A stretch of 64,000 nucleotides of DNA from Didymodactylos carnosus (taxonomy: Eukaryota; Rotifera; Eurotatoria; Philodinida; Philodinidae). The DNA is taken from contig CAJNOQ010000147.1 of assembly GCA_905250885.1 (NCBI GenBank), forward strand, positions 1 to 64,000, given 5' to 3'. The position numbers and the translations under genes are program-made. The notes under the pieces were generated by a model that was not told where the DNA came from, did no database searches, and saw only the letters and a list, made by a program, of their open reading frames with translations. Positions 42,208 to 53,598 of this stretch are shown piece after piece; position 1 is the stretch's first letter, and each line of letters opens with the position of its first letter.

Positions 42208-43272
42208 TTAATATAATCGATGACCCAATTTAACTACTTTCTTTTTACATTTAAGAAACAGTGAAAAAAGGACGTTATCTGATAACAAATCCATACACTT
42301 AGGAACACGGTGAAATAGCACTTCAGAAAATGTGTGTATATTCTGTTTTCGAATATTTACAAGATTATTTGATAAATTAAAACCATGAGAACGAGAAAAA
42401 TTGTGGATTAGGTATTGTTGAAACACTTCACGTTTCTCAAAGAAGAAAAGAACCGATACGACATGATGAAGAAATTGCAGAGAAAAGAAAAATTTAAGAA
42501 GCATTATATGTACCAAATCCTTCCAATGAGGCAGTTGTAGGATATCTAGCATGGATTTTAGTGATATAAATGGAAAGTAAATTAGTATTTTTAATAATTG
42601 AAAGTGAATGAAATCTAATTCGTGACAATTAGTGGTCGATGGCCATTGTAATGGAGATTAATAGTATAAGGCGTTTTTTTTGTATTGATCACCATTTTCC
42701 ATCTGGTTGTTCAGCGGAAAAGGGCATCTAAGGTTTTTTGAGAGTGTTTTTGCAGAAGTTGAAGGTCATCAATGGAGGCAGAAGAACTAGTGTGACGTGC
42801 ATCATCAGCATACATACTTAGAAAACCACTTAATGACACTTTGATAGGGAGGGAAGTCATAACAAAAAATTGAAAACAAAAGCGGGGATAGAATAGTCCC
42901 TTGTGGAAGTCCATCCCAACCAACTGACGCTTTGTTATTTAGTTTTTTCAATAAGTTATTAACATCTGTTCCGGTAAAGGATATATCGTTCATATGTACG
43001 AAATGAACGATGCTACCACTGATGCTAGCAGGGTCAAAAAACATACGTCCATCAATTGTTTTTTCAAATACCGTAAAATATTTACACCAATATCCAGAAC
43101 AACGTTGCTCAAGCGAACATTTTTGAAAGAGAAAAGAGAAGAACGAATCACTGCACCAGTAGTAATCAGCGTAAATTCTTCTTAAACAAGTAAAATAACT
43201 AGATGTCAACTGCGCACTGCGAAGATTGGAAGCCGACTGAGTGAAACATTTCTGGAAATAGTTAGTTTCCAC
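42208..43272 (-). mobile_element. LINE (non-LTR) retrotransposon fragment
   Basis: On the minus strand, 42805-43272 carries the RT motif PQGTILSPLLFSIF and 42711-42923 the catalytic block MYADDARHTSSSASIDDL; WKMVINTKKT near 42690 is the next RT motif. The 42208-42552 frame resembles the LINE C-terminal region (NNLVNIRKQN...FHRVPKCMDLL). The text jumps from NNKASVGWDG straight to LPQG, so the piece between RT motifs is deleted. The frame shifts between the PQG and YADD blocks and again before the tail. It is a 5'-truncated, dead copy of CR1/Jockey-like type. Confidence 0.88.
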
Positions 43273-43674
43273 CTATGACATAAGCTACGTAGATAATTAA
43301 TTTAAACCAGAAATATCTTTGTGAAAGAACCTAGTTTTTTTGTCGTTTAGCAACAAAAATATGTTTCGAATTTTATTCACCGGCTACATTAATCTTCTAC
43401 GACAGCATATTATTCACCTTATCGTATCAGCTGATTCATTATCCTATCATATATCCTGCTATAGCTGTCATCATATCAAACACTATAGTATATATCCACT
43501 ACGAAGGATATCATGTGACGCTTAATTATCTGATAGGAGAAATGATTGAGTTTTCTCTATACGTCACGTGTTAATTATGGCATACTTGGAAAATTTTCTA
43601 AGTCCCAACCTTCAAATACTACGTTTTCAGAATTGTTTGCACAAAACCTAAACGTTGTTTCACTCAGTCGGCTT
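43230..43674. repeat. 445-bp element with 18-bp perfect terminal inverted repeats
   Basis: AAGCCGACTGAGTGAAAC at 43230-43247 recurs perfectly inverted at 43657-43674. The left end overlaps the upstream edge of the LINE fragment, so the element may have been inserted there or mark a rearrangement. No target duplication is evident. Confidence 0.65.
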
Positions 43675-43936
43675 AAAAATGATTAACGTCAGATATGTTG
43701 ACGAGTAGTAAAGAGTGAGAAAATGGGATAAAGAGTAGTGGAAAGAGGAAGAGCATACGTCGAGAACATCATGCGTCGAAACTCGGTCGGTGAACATCCT
43801 CCTACCTTGGTCGATTTTGCAATGGCAACACATGGATGAATTTTTACTTTTGTTCTTTTGGAGCCCAGTTGTTTACCCTAGTCATCGATTCTTATATAAG
43901 AATCTTACTAGAAACGTCTAAGTCTGTTACCAGTGT

Positions 43937-44310
43937 CTTATCGGAATCTTATCAGTTTCTTATATAAGATTGCTTAAGATTTCCCATCGGTAGTCGGAAG
44001 TGTCTTATAAAAATCTTATAAGATTTTCATAAGAGGTCCGTAATAAATTTATAAGAAGTATCAAAAATTCTTATGAAATTTTCCAGCCAATGGAAGCAAC
44101 TTAATCATAACAGAAATCACCAAAACCAACTCATAAGCTGCCTTCTAGTAAATAAGAATAACATAAGAATTTTTGATACTTCTTGTGAATTTCTTACGAA
44201 CCTCTTATGAAAATGTTATAAGATTCTTATAAGACACTCTCGACTGTCGATGGGAAATCTTAAATAATCTTATATAAGAAATGGATAAGATTCCGATAAG
44301 AATTTTATCA
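43937..44310. repeat. Foldback repeat built of CTTATAAGA words
   Basis: Arms of about 150 bp (about 43937-44085 and 44160-44310) are inverted copies with mismatches and hold many small palindromes such as CTTATATAAG and CTTATAAG. Centre about 75 bp. Confidence 0.85.
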
Positions 44311-44331
44311 GTTTTATTAAAAAAATTTTGT

Positions 44332-44774
44332 CTAGAGTAGAGTCGACGTCATTGCTTCATTTTTTTCGTAGTTGATTGATTGAACAGACAATGCGGCATA
44401 GAACTCTAGACTATCGAACAATGTTTTTAATCTTTGTTGTAAGTAGTTTTCACCCATTTGAGCCACTAACGTACATGCTACATCATCGGTGAAGAAATTC
44501 ATACCAATTACATTCCAATAAAAAATGTCTACATATCAGAATGATACATATACCGTCTTTATTTTTCATACGTGAATCACTAACAATTTTTGGATGAAAA
44601 GCTTGTAGTTCAGGGAGAAGAGCTGTTCCATTATCATCATGCGCGACATTATGTGCAATGAATGCCAGTTGTGATGGAACAGATGGTTTTTCAACGAGAA
44701 AATATTGTTGACTATTTAAAGCGGGGTCAACGCTCATACAACCTGGTCGCACCGCCACTCGATGCAGACCCGCC
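44332..44774 (-). pseudogene. Coding-like fragment of unknown protein
   Basis: A frame from 44774 down to 44554 (containing HNVAHDDNGTALLPELQAFH) continues, after 25 nt (44529-44553) that begin GT and end AG, into a second frame to a stop at 44332-44334 (containing NFFTDDVACTLVAQMGENYL and LFDSLEFYAALSVQS). Both parts have balanced, coding-like composition, unlike the spacer. A 25-nt intron would be far shorter than the others here, so a frameshift in a decayed gene is more likely. The 5' side is cut by a small inverted-repeat element at 44775-44905. I do not recognise the family. Confidence 0.45.
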
Positions 44775-44905
44775 AAGGAATTTCCAGTTTAAATGAAATC
44801 AAAAAGGAATTTCTACTTTCTTGAAAATTATTTATGGAAATTCAAGGAGGATTTTCTAGCTTATTGGAAATTCGATTTTCTATAAACTGGAAATTCCTCG
44901 AGTAC
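44775..44905. mobile_element. Small MITE-like inverted repeat
   Basis: AGGAATTTCCAGTTTA at the left end recurs inverted at the right (TAAACTGGAAATTCCT). ACCCGCC flanks both sides, at about 44767-44773 and 44905-44911, a possible 7-bp target duplication. It interrupts the coding-like fragment at its 5' edge. Confidence 0.6.
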
Positions 44906-45247
44906 CCGCCTCATAGGTACTCTTTGAAATTCGCCGAGCATTTTCTATAAATAATTTCAACCTTACAGTGTACTAATTTAATGCGAAAAAGTGAGGTTAT
45001 TTTGGAATTAAAGAACACTCTTATAACACAATGACTCACATATGCTACGAATAAACATCGGATATAAGCGCAAGCATCTACGTGATTTTACGTTGACTGC
45101 ACTGTCTTATATTGAACTTTTAGTTTTACCATTATTCGATAGTAGAAACAAATCTCTAAAAGTAGAAGTCACAATGAATTACAATTGTCAGGGTTGCGAT
45201 TTGAAAATCGCGTTACTTTTTTATGAGATGATTTCTGCAAACTATTA

Positions 45248-45484
45248 CAGGGTGCCCAAAAAATACGTTCACAAAATTAAAAACGAAAAGTTTTTATAAA
45301 AAACATTTCGCCAAATTTTTGAATTTGACATTTTTTGTAGCATTCTCTCCCCCCTTTCAGATACATTTTAAATTTTTTCGTTAGCTCTATTCTACATTAT
45401 TTTATAGATGAATTCAAACTGAAAAAATGCTTTTATAAAAACTTTTCATTTTTAATTTTGTCAACGTATTGTTTGGGCAGCCTG
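45248..45484. mobile_element. Mariner-type MITE
   Basis: The 237-bp element begins CAGGGTGCCCAAAAAATACG, ends in the inverted form (GTTTGGGCAGCCTG) and is flanked by TA on both sides (45246-45247, 45485-45486). About 60 bp of each end are inverted copies. CAGGGTG...CCC ends with a TA target are typical of mariner/Tc1 non-autonomous elements. Confidence 0.88.
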
Positions 45485-45794
45485 TATATTCTTACGTATA
45501 GTAGTCCGTATAACAAAAAATTTTAAAATTTGTTTTCAATAAAAGCTACTTTTTGAAAAACTGCCGTTTTTTTTCCAAATTAATATTCGTCATAGAACCA
45601 ACTCAAAATCGGGGAGCAAAGTTTGCTTACCAGATAGCTGTACCACATAGCTAACATCATTGTGCTTATTTAGAATAAACAAGAGCGCAGATGAATATTG
45701 AGTTTATCGAAATATGTATTAAAAACTATGTAGTTCAACACAATTCGATTTTTGTACAAAATCATATACATTCAATTTCAATTTCATTTTATTT

Positions 45795-45972
45795 AAAAAT
45801 AAATTTTTGTACAGCAGCAGTCATTTATTTAATTTAATAATTTAAATTTATCTTGACGTTTCAACTCTTCATAGAGTTATCTTCATAGAGTTATCTTAAG
45901 AGTCGAAACGCCAAGATAAATTTAAATTATTAAATTAAATAAATGACTGCTACTGTACAAAAATTTATTTTT
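45795..45972. repeat. Near-perfect hairpin, ~74-bp arms
   Basis: Arms 45795-45868 and 45899-45972 pair almost without mismatch. The loop contains a duplicated 14-mer (CATAGAGTTATCTT). A compact foldback element or MITE; no target duplication was recognised. Confidence 0.9.
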
Positions 45973-46174
45973 ATTCACTTGTTGGCTCTAAATCGTAATA
46001 ATGTTCATTTTATTTAGCTTAAATTAAAGCAGGGAAACAGGAAAAGCCCTCGGCTTATATATACTGCTCCCAAAAAATCTTTTCAAATATGAACGCACAA
46101 AAAAAGATAAGGTACAATAAACAGCAAGTAAAGTTAGAAGAACCGTTTAGAACATTCAACAGAACAATAAACAT

Positions 46175-46378
46175 TTACATTTGATAACTGAGATGAGCGC
46201 GTAGGCGAGCTTTAAAGACTGGTAAAGAAACAACAATAGCATTGGAAGAGTTAACAGGATCAGGATTGCTAATGACATGCGGTGGACATTTGTTCCACTC
46301 GTCCGCTGCTAGATAGAAGAATGATTCCTGTACACTTTTCTTTGATGTGAAAGGAATAAGCACCGCGAAAGCATTCAA
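46175..46378 (-). mobile_element. LINE C-terminal fragment
   Basis: The 67-codon frame matches the last part of non-LTR retrotransposon polyproteins: QESFFYLAADEWNKCPPHVI (consensus KSF...A...WN.LP..I) then LPVFKARLRAHL (consensus L..FK..L..HL). It is a 3' piece of a second LINE copy, separate from the one at 42.2-43.3 kb. Confidence 0.75.
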
Positions 46379-47856
46379 AGCTTTATGACATTTTATGATT
46401 GTTTCCGAGGCGATAATGTAACAAAAGCTAGTTTAACGGTTTAGCGTTTAATACTCATACCTTGCTTTTTGACGAGAAAGCATTGAGTAAACTACACTGG
46501 GCTATTACATACCAAAAGAAATCTATGATGTTAGCTCGAACTTTCCTGGACTTCGGTATAGATTTTCCAAAAATTCTTGATTTTTTCAGGTAAAATCAAT
46601 TTTTCTCTCCTCCTGAAGATTTCTATAAAGAAAATAAGGTGATCGTTGGAAGCGGCGTGTAAAACTGCATTGAACGATGTATAAAACAATAAGTTTCGAA
46701 TGAAAAATATCCCAATTACAACTGGTTCGCTCTGATTTCATACATCAATTTTTGAAAAAATTATTTTTTTCAGAAAACGTTTATTTTTCGTTTATAAGGT
46801 TTTGGATGACTGAAGAATCATAATGACTCATAAAAAGAGGGTTAGTCGCAAGAAAATGTCCGCATCACAAGCCGTAATTGTCCATTGTAGTGGAGGAATG
46901 TTTTATATCCCGTTTAGAATACGTAGCTTAAAACGCTAGAAAGACTGAGAAGAATGCAACAGATCCAACTGCTAACTATGTTTTGTGGCATTTTATGCTC
47001 TAGCTTATAAGATCCTGGTCCCTTACGTCATCTTTTTCTTTTGATTGATATCCTTCGTGATTACCATTCATTCTGATAATTGATACAGTAGCAGCTGGTT
47101 AGTGTTGTGAATTTTTATGTAGTTTCGAACGACTCATTCGATAGTGATTTTGATTTTCGTAACAAACTTTCACTTTCTCAAAAACGAAAGTCTTTTTTAA
47201 AAAGTAAAAATAGTTCCATCAAATTATTTTTATATTCCGGTCGAGACACGTAGATATTTATCCAATTTTCATAAATTATACCGATAACCTGGTTGAATGA
47301 AATCTAAACTAGTTTTGAATTTTTCTGAATTTAGACTGGAATTGACCGTTTTTTGATTACTACATCTAGCGGTATTCGGACAAATGACTTATTGATTTTA
47401 AAAATCATTGGAGTTTTATAAAATATTTTGATTAGAACATATATAATAGAACAGTAATGGGCGTACAAACCAAGAAACTCACTCTAAAAAATTGAATTAA
47501 TAATGTACCACAGTTATGGGTCATTCCTTCACCCTTCTATACTCTTAGGCAAGAGTTGATCACTAGTAGCAAAAGCTCTAAAATTTTTATGTTGTCCGTT
47601 ATGTTGCAATAAGCAAGATAAGTTAATCATGCACTTTCCGTGCTGCAAATCAATTCGAAAAAGTTACGTCATATTTCCCGAGTTTACTAAATACAGCGAG
47701 GGACAACAGAATTTATGAACAGAAAAATTATAATAAAAATAACTTTAGCTTTATTGAATTAGCCCACAGTGTCTGAAGTAGTAATAGTTCGTTTCTTATT
47801 TGATGAGCCTTAATTAAAGAACAAACGTATGTTTACATTTTTCATTTTCATTTTTA
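46379..47856. other. Gene-poor stretch downstream of TAF12
   Basis: No exon or clear repeat was supported. TAF12 ends at its right edge. Confidence 0.4.
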
Positions 47857-49055
47857 TCATCTACCTTGTTGGGTATCTTTGCTTGTTTTCGTTGAAGAAT
47901 TTGTACTATTTGTGTTCGATAAATAAACTGATTTCAAAGACTAAATAGATATAAAAAAGTGAGAGCGAATGTGAAAAAAAAGATTTTTTTTATAAGATTA
48001 CCGCTTTCAATGCATCATTTGTCAAAAATTTCTTATAGGATTTTGAATCTTCTATTCCAAATCCGGGTATCCACATATTATGTGTACGTTCTAAAAGAAA
48101 ATAATTATATGATTCGTGATTTTAAACCTTAAAATCTACAAAATATAAACCTAGATACAACTGAACATCTTTTGCTTCCACAATATTCGATTTTCTATGT
48201 TTGGCGTTTTGACACGATGACAATATCGTCGTTTCAACGAATTCTTCCGCAATTTGAATCAACATCTAAAAAAGGCATATAGAGTACAAAATTGCACTGA
48301 AGAATACATCAGACCATCAAACCTCTTCTACTTCATCGTCGATTTGCAATAGTGATTGTGGATCAACTTCTTTGATCAAATCTTGAATAGAGCGTTTATC
48401 AATGAGCTAAAAATGTTTGTACACATTTGAAATGGTATATTCAACGTCAGAAACTAAACAACGAGATACACACAGGTTTATCACCATCGTTGTTCGATGA
48501 TCCAGTTACGGGTGATGGACGCGCAAATGAGTTATCATTCGTAATTGGTAAACCCTTTAAATATATAAACGGAGATCGTATGATATAAAAAAAAGGAATA
48601 CGCATTAGAGATCTGTACGGGCAATCCTGTGACCGCGGATATGTCCGTGCTGCCCCTGGCATGGACGGGCAGGAATGGACAGGCAATCGTTCTCTCGAAT
48701 GGACAAGGATTTTTGAAAACTTTTTGTTTAACAAATAAATTCAAAATATGAATTATTTGTGAATGGAGCATAGATAGTAAAAGACATGTCAATGAAAGAA
48801 CATGGTATACGAACGGGAAAATTTTCGTTGAGATATACACGAGAATTTATTTTTTTCGTAGAAGAGAAAATATGTGATTAAAACGTGATTTTTTTGCCAC
48901 ACTACAGATTTTTTATCTACGAGTACGGACAAATATCCCAGAAAGGTCTACAGATGTGGACGAGCGCGGGCAGATAAATCTTGCCCGTGCAGATCTCTAA
49001 TACGCATGTTCGACTATACTTTGTTCATCGATTTATCAGGATTTAAACGAGACAT
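47857..49055 (-). CDS. TAF12: TFIID subunit TAF12
   Basis: TAF12 is a histone-fold subunit of TFIID and SAGA that pairs with TAF4 (or ADA1). Six exons, 49020-49055, 48474-48554, 48323-48406, 48151-48265, 48002-48090 and 47857-47940, join in frame to 162 aa, the usual length (human 161). The fold (about 40-110) reads LIDKRSIQDLIKEVDPQSLL, EVEEMLIQIAEEFVETTI, CQNAKHRKSNIVEAKDVQLY, then the family signature RTHNMWIPGFGIED. The serine-rich first two exons are less conserved. Intron 1 (48555-49019) carries a 394-bp MITE; without it and its target duplicate the intron would be about 60 nt, like the others. The ATG directly follows a CTTTTAG acceptor. It is divergent from the SR-factor gene. Confidence 0.95.
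48606..48999. mobile_element. hAT-type MITE inside TAF12 intron 1
   Basis: The 394-bp element starts TAGAGATCTGTACGGGCA, ends in the inverted form (TGCCCGTGCAGATCTCTA) and is flanked by the identical octamer ATACGCAT (48598-48605 and 49000-49007). Eight-bp duplications and TAGAG-type ends indicate hAT. No transposase is encoded. Confidence 0.93.
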
Positions 49056-50368
49056 CTAAAAGAAAAGGCAATTAAAGACAAATACGCAATAATCAACATT
49101 CAATAAAAGATTATTAGATAGCGAATTTTTGAAAATTTTTAGGACTTCGGAGGTAATCGTACGCCATTTTCAACATATGTAGCTTAAAAAACACTTAATA
49201 TTTGTAGGTAGAAACCTGTTAGTAAAAAAACTAAAAGATTGCAACATTGCTACGCTGTTGAGTAACGCGCTTTTACGTTTCTAAGGAGAACGCAAAGTAT
49301 CTGAAATATTGTAGCTGTACTTTTTGTTAAGCTATTTAATTTTTATATCTGACACTATATTTTTTTATGATGACCACAAATTTAACCTGTCAGAAGTGAG
49401 TAGTTGATCATAATAATACTATCGTGTTAAGATTTTCTCTATTTAATGAGCTGTCATAATGGACAATAGTTTATTCGTTTTCTAGTTTTTCTGTTTCAGC
49501 TCAATCCACGTCAAATATTTTGTTCTTTTATATAAGAAATGATAGTAAACTCTCTGTTTTTATATTCCTATTCTATCCACTAGAAATCTGTAAAGTTTCT
49601 ACTTTCGAAACTCCGACTGTAACAAAAATGCTCATAATGATAAACACTGCATCAATACTAAAGCTAGACAAAAAAAATGGCGATTAGACCAATCAAAAAT
49701 GAACACAAAATCTCTCTTAGTATGCAGAATAGACAAACATGGTATCGTTTCAGTGCGTCCTCTGCATCTTCAAGAAACTAATTAATTAAGCGAACTAATG
49801 AAGTTTAGAACAAAATTCCTTCATTTTCTCTCGAATAAGAATAATTAATTGGATTAATCATGTACTCGCCTGTCGCAGCACCTGAATGTATCAGCTCGTT
49901 GACATTTGTAGTGCATAACTGTCCTACGTTTGTCGATCGTGATTGATCAGGCAATGAAAAGTTTAGTCATCGAATCATATACCCAGAGTTCGTTCACAAT
50001 AAATAAAGAAATAATATGAAAATTGACTTTGTTTTGTTCCTCTGTGTGCAGTCCATGTGTTCTTTCTTTGCATTACTTTTATCATTGGATGATAGTATAC
50101 TGACTTTCTTACTTACATAAGAGCACGGTCGTTAAGTTCGCTGAGTAGTAATTTGATGATATGTATGTCGACAGACTATTTTAGTCACATATTTTGTCAC
50201 ATTTTTCTGAATTAGATCTGAACCAAGAAAGAAAATTGTGTGTAATATGATTTATTAATGCAAATGGATTCATTAGTAGACGGTCTTTACTCTTAAGGAA
50301 AATTACCTTTTATTATTCTCGTATAACTTCTGCACGATATCTTCTCTTATATACTCTGGATATTTTAG
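49056..50368. promoter_or_regulatory. Divergent intergenic region TAF12 / SR factor
   Basis: This 1.3-kb stretch separates the two divergent genes and should hold both promoters. No TATA box or known motif could be singled out. Acceptors lie at both ends directly next to the ATGs. Confidence 0.4.
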
Positions 50369-52451
50369 ATGGCTGAAGCTATGTATGACAAGAATTTTGG
50401 AGGGTACCGAGTGTTTATTGGGGATTTAGGTAATGAAGATTTGGTTTGTTCTTATTCAATATGGCAGAAACATCTTTTTTTTTGTTTTGTTTATTTAGGT
50501 TCTCGAACGTCGAAATATGAGTTAGAAAAACAGTTTGATTACTATGGACCTCTCTTCGATTGCTGGGTGGCAAGGTAAAAGTGATACTCGATGAATTTTT
50601 GCGAATTTTAGAAATGTTGTTATAAGAAGGAAATATCTTTATTATGAGACTTCTGCGTCCAGCTATGGATTGTAAGATTTAATCTTTATTGTTAGTAGTA
50701 TCTTCAATTGAGATTGGCCTGAAATAAATTAGAAGGAAGAACTAATCGTTATAACGTCATGTTGAATTTTCCCACATTGTTATTGTCTCTTTTCTTATAA
50801 ATATGTATACGTTTCTTCTGTTAGAAATCCACCAGGTTTTGCCTTTGTCGTTTACAAACATGCGGAAGATGCTGATCGAGCTGTGAGAGAATTAGATGGC
50901 AGGTAAGAAGAAAAAACATTGCGATCGATTGTGATTCGATTTGGTTGTTTATTTTTTTAGAGTTATCTGTGGTCGTCGCGTGCGAGTTGAACATGCGCGT
51001 ATGTTTTCAAAAAGGCTTAACGTACTCTTTCTATTTTTAATAACATTTTATGTTGAACTTTAGGACCGTCAGGAGGTAAAAAGCCTCCACCAACATTCGC
51101 AAATCGATTTAACCAACGTTCACCGCGCACTACTAGGTACGGAATAGTTTGTTTATGACTGCTTTCCTTCTACCGAATTAAAGTTGTATTACGTGTCTAA
51201 CTAACTTATGTCAGAAATTGTGCAGAGTGAACAGCATTTCTAGGTGGCTGTTTTTGCTTCGTCTAATGTTTTATCAATCGTTTATATCGTTTCTTCAGCG
51301 TTTCATTCATCTGAACGCGTGTTGTTGCCGTTTTGTTCTTCTGATCGCATCTTAAAATCATCGGCATCTACAACACATTCCTTCATGTACCGTTCTTCTG
51401 ATCGCCATATATTGACGATATCACATATCAAAGAATACAACATCGAATAAACGAGAGAGTCGGATATACTAAATATATTGAGAATTGATTGAGATCTCAT
51501 TTTAAATTGCTAGACATTTTATGAATTTCTATTTACAGTAAGTAATTATTCTCTTTACACTAGTATTTAAAGTAGCTTTGATATTTTTTGTGTGCCATGC
51601 ATTTTATTAATTCTGGTAAAAGAAGCTAAAATGATTTATGGTCTCATAATTTCCATGTATTATCATAGATCCCCATCAAGAGGAGAACGCGATAGTAGAC
51701 GGAGTCGTACAAGGTCACGATCTCGTGAAAGAAATGATGAAAAAACAAGAAAGAAAACATCACATCGTCGTTCAAGGTCCCACTCGAAAAAAGCAAAACG
51801 AAGCAAACAACGACGTGGTTCATCAACTAGAACACGCTCTCGTTCAACAGAAAAGTAAGAACATCCAAATTATTTAAAAAACTTCTAAAGCATTACGTTT
51901 TTTGCTTTGTTTTTCAGACGATCAAAACGACGTAGCAGGTAATCAAAAAAGCTGCACTACTGATATATATGAAAGAGAAGCTTTGATCTGCAAGAGGAAT
52001 TTAAATAAAGTTTGTTTCTTAGCATATAGCATTCTTAGCAAATTAGCATTTATTGTAGATAACTATTCTTTAGTGAGTTCGATTACACTCATATTAATCT
52101 TTCTGTTTCGATTTTAGTGAATCATCTCGTGAACGCTCGAGAAGTCGTCACAAACGACGATCATCTGATGATGAGAAACCAACGAGCAAACGTCGAACAC
52201 GCAGTCCAAGTGCTGATGGTGAAGCAGAGGTCAAATCGCCTCCTATTGAAGAACGTCGCGAGGATAATCGAGACGATGATGAACATTCTGAAACAAACAA
52301 GAAACCATCAAAGAACCGAAAGAGACGCTCATCATCAAATGTTAGTGGCGAAAGAGAGTCAGACGATGAAACTGATAATCGAATGAATGATGATAATGAA
52401 CCACGTACAGACGAAGAAGAAGAACGTGAAGAACGATCTCATTCACGTTAA
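50369..52451 (+). CDS. SR splicing factor with one RRM (SRSF3/SRSF7 type)
   Basis: Eight exons, 50369-50429, 50499-50574, 50825-50902, 50961-50998, 51064-51136, 51669-51854, 51918-51938 and 52118-52451, give 288 aa. The RRM (about 13-85) has RNP2 YRVFIGDL and RNP1 PPGFAFVVYK and ends with the family-typical GRRVRVEHAR. An RS domain follows (RSRTRSRSRER, RTRSRSTEK), then a long acidic/basic C-terminal exon with more RS dipeptides. Such proteins bind pre-mRNA in the nucleus, promote exon inclusion and are regulated by serine phosphorylation. The single RRM without a zinc knuckle fits SRSF3 or an RBP1-like member. Exon 7 is only 21 nt, and the 532-nt intron 51137-51668 is long for this genome. 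SR genes often autoregulate by alternative exons, but none is proven here. Confidence 0.93.
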
Positions 52452-52910
52452 CTTGTTACAAAATCAAATTCATGTTTTTTTTTATAAATTCTGTTTCAAT
52501 TGCAGTCTTTTCTGTCAAAAAGCAATTGTTGTATAATATATGTGAATGTGTGTTATGTGATTGCTTTTGAAGATTGTTTAATAAAAAAGAAAACCCGAAT
52601 TTTTTGTATGTAAATTCTGTTTTTGTTTATATAACATTTTTGTGATCTACTGACTTATTAAGAAAATAAAAATGTGTGATGATAAGAGAAAAACTGTTTA
52701 TTGTTGAGAAATATCCTTGTAATTACTATATCTTATCCTAAATAAATAGAGAAAGTTAAAAGTCCATACAACCGTTCAAACTATTTGGCATCTCACTTTT
52801 TTTAATCTGAGATTGAGCCTTCGAAATTAGACTTATTTTCCATTTTTTCAGGAATATTTTTAGTGTAGTACTCGTAGAAGTGTATTAGTATATTAATCAT
52901 GTATGGTTAT

Positions 52911-53371
52911 TAGGGGTGGCAGTATTACTATTACTCATGTATTATATTACCGAGGAAAGCAATACTAAAAGGTATATATTACTATTATTCGTAACAGTAA
53001 TCTTCCATGTATTCCTATTACCAGTAACAGCAATACTGGCAGTATTAGTGTTACCAGTAACAGTAATATTCATAAAATTAGTATTACTTTTCAGTAAAGT
53101 AAAAAAAAAAATTCATCCGGGGCGCCATAATCAATGCGAAATAATGTTGTGCTTCGTGTTGATAGTGGCGCCCATACTGAATTTTTTTCCTGTATTACTT
53201 TACTGAAAAGTAATACTAATTTTATGAATATTACTGTTACTGGTAACACTAATACTGCCAGTATTACTGTTACTGGTAATAGGAATACTGTTCAGTATTA
53301 CTGTTACCAGTAACGGTAATATATACAATATTTGTATTACTGGTAACAGTAATAGTAATGTGCCGCCCCTA
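52911..53371. mobile_element. hAT-type foldback MITE
   Basis: The 461-bp element starts TAGGGGTGGCAGTATTAC, ends GTGCCGCCCCTA and is flanked by the identical octamer ATGGTTAT (52903-52910 and 53372-53379). Nearly the whole element folds on itself: both halves are built of degenerate GGTAACAGTAATACTG words around a central palindromic GGCGCC-containing segment (about 53090-53210). Confidence 0.93.
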
Positions 53372-53598
53372 ATGGTTATGTACGTGATAGATGTTGTCAA
53401 AAAATTCATGTCATTCATATGGGAGTTAGTAAAAATCTAGCTAAAAACTCAACGAATGCTGATAAAAACTTTTTGGATTGACTTAAATAAATTGACACGT
53501 ATGGTTTTTATTATAGACCAAGAGTACTAGGATATTATATGTTCATCGAAAAAAAGATCAACTCAGATATATGTTTATAACTGCACGGACAACGAATC

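Noticed and set aside
45042-45299. 85-codon plus-strand frame
   Set aside because: Its 3' part lies inside the mariner-type MITE, and no family motif is visible.
51244-51500. Frames on both strands in the long SR-factor intron
   Set aside because: No splice sites consistent with a coding exon were found; it could hide a regulatory exon, but nothing supports it.
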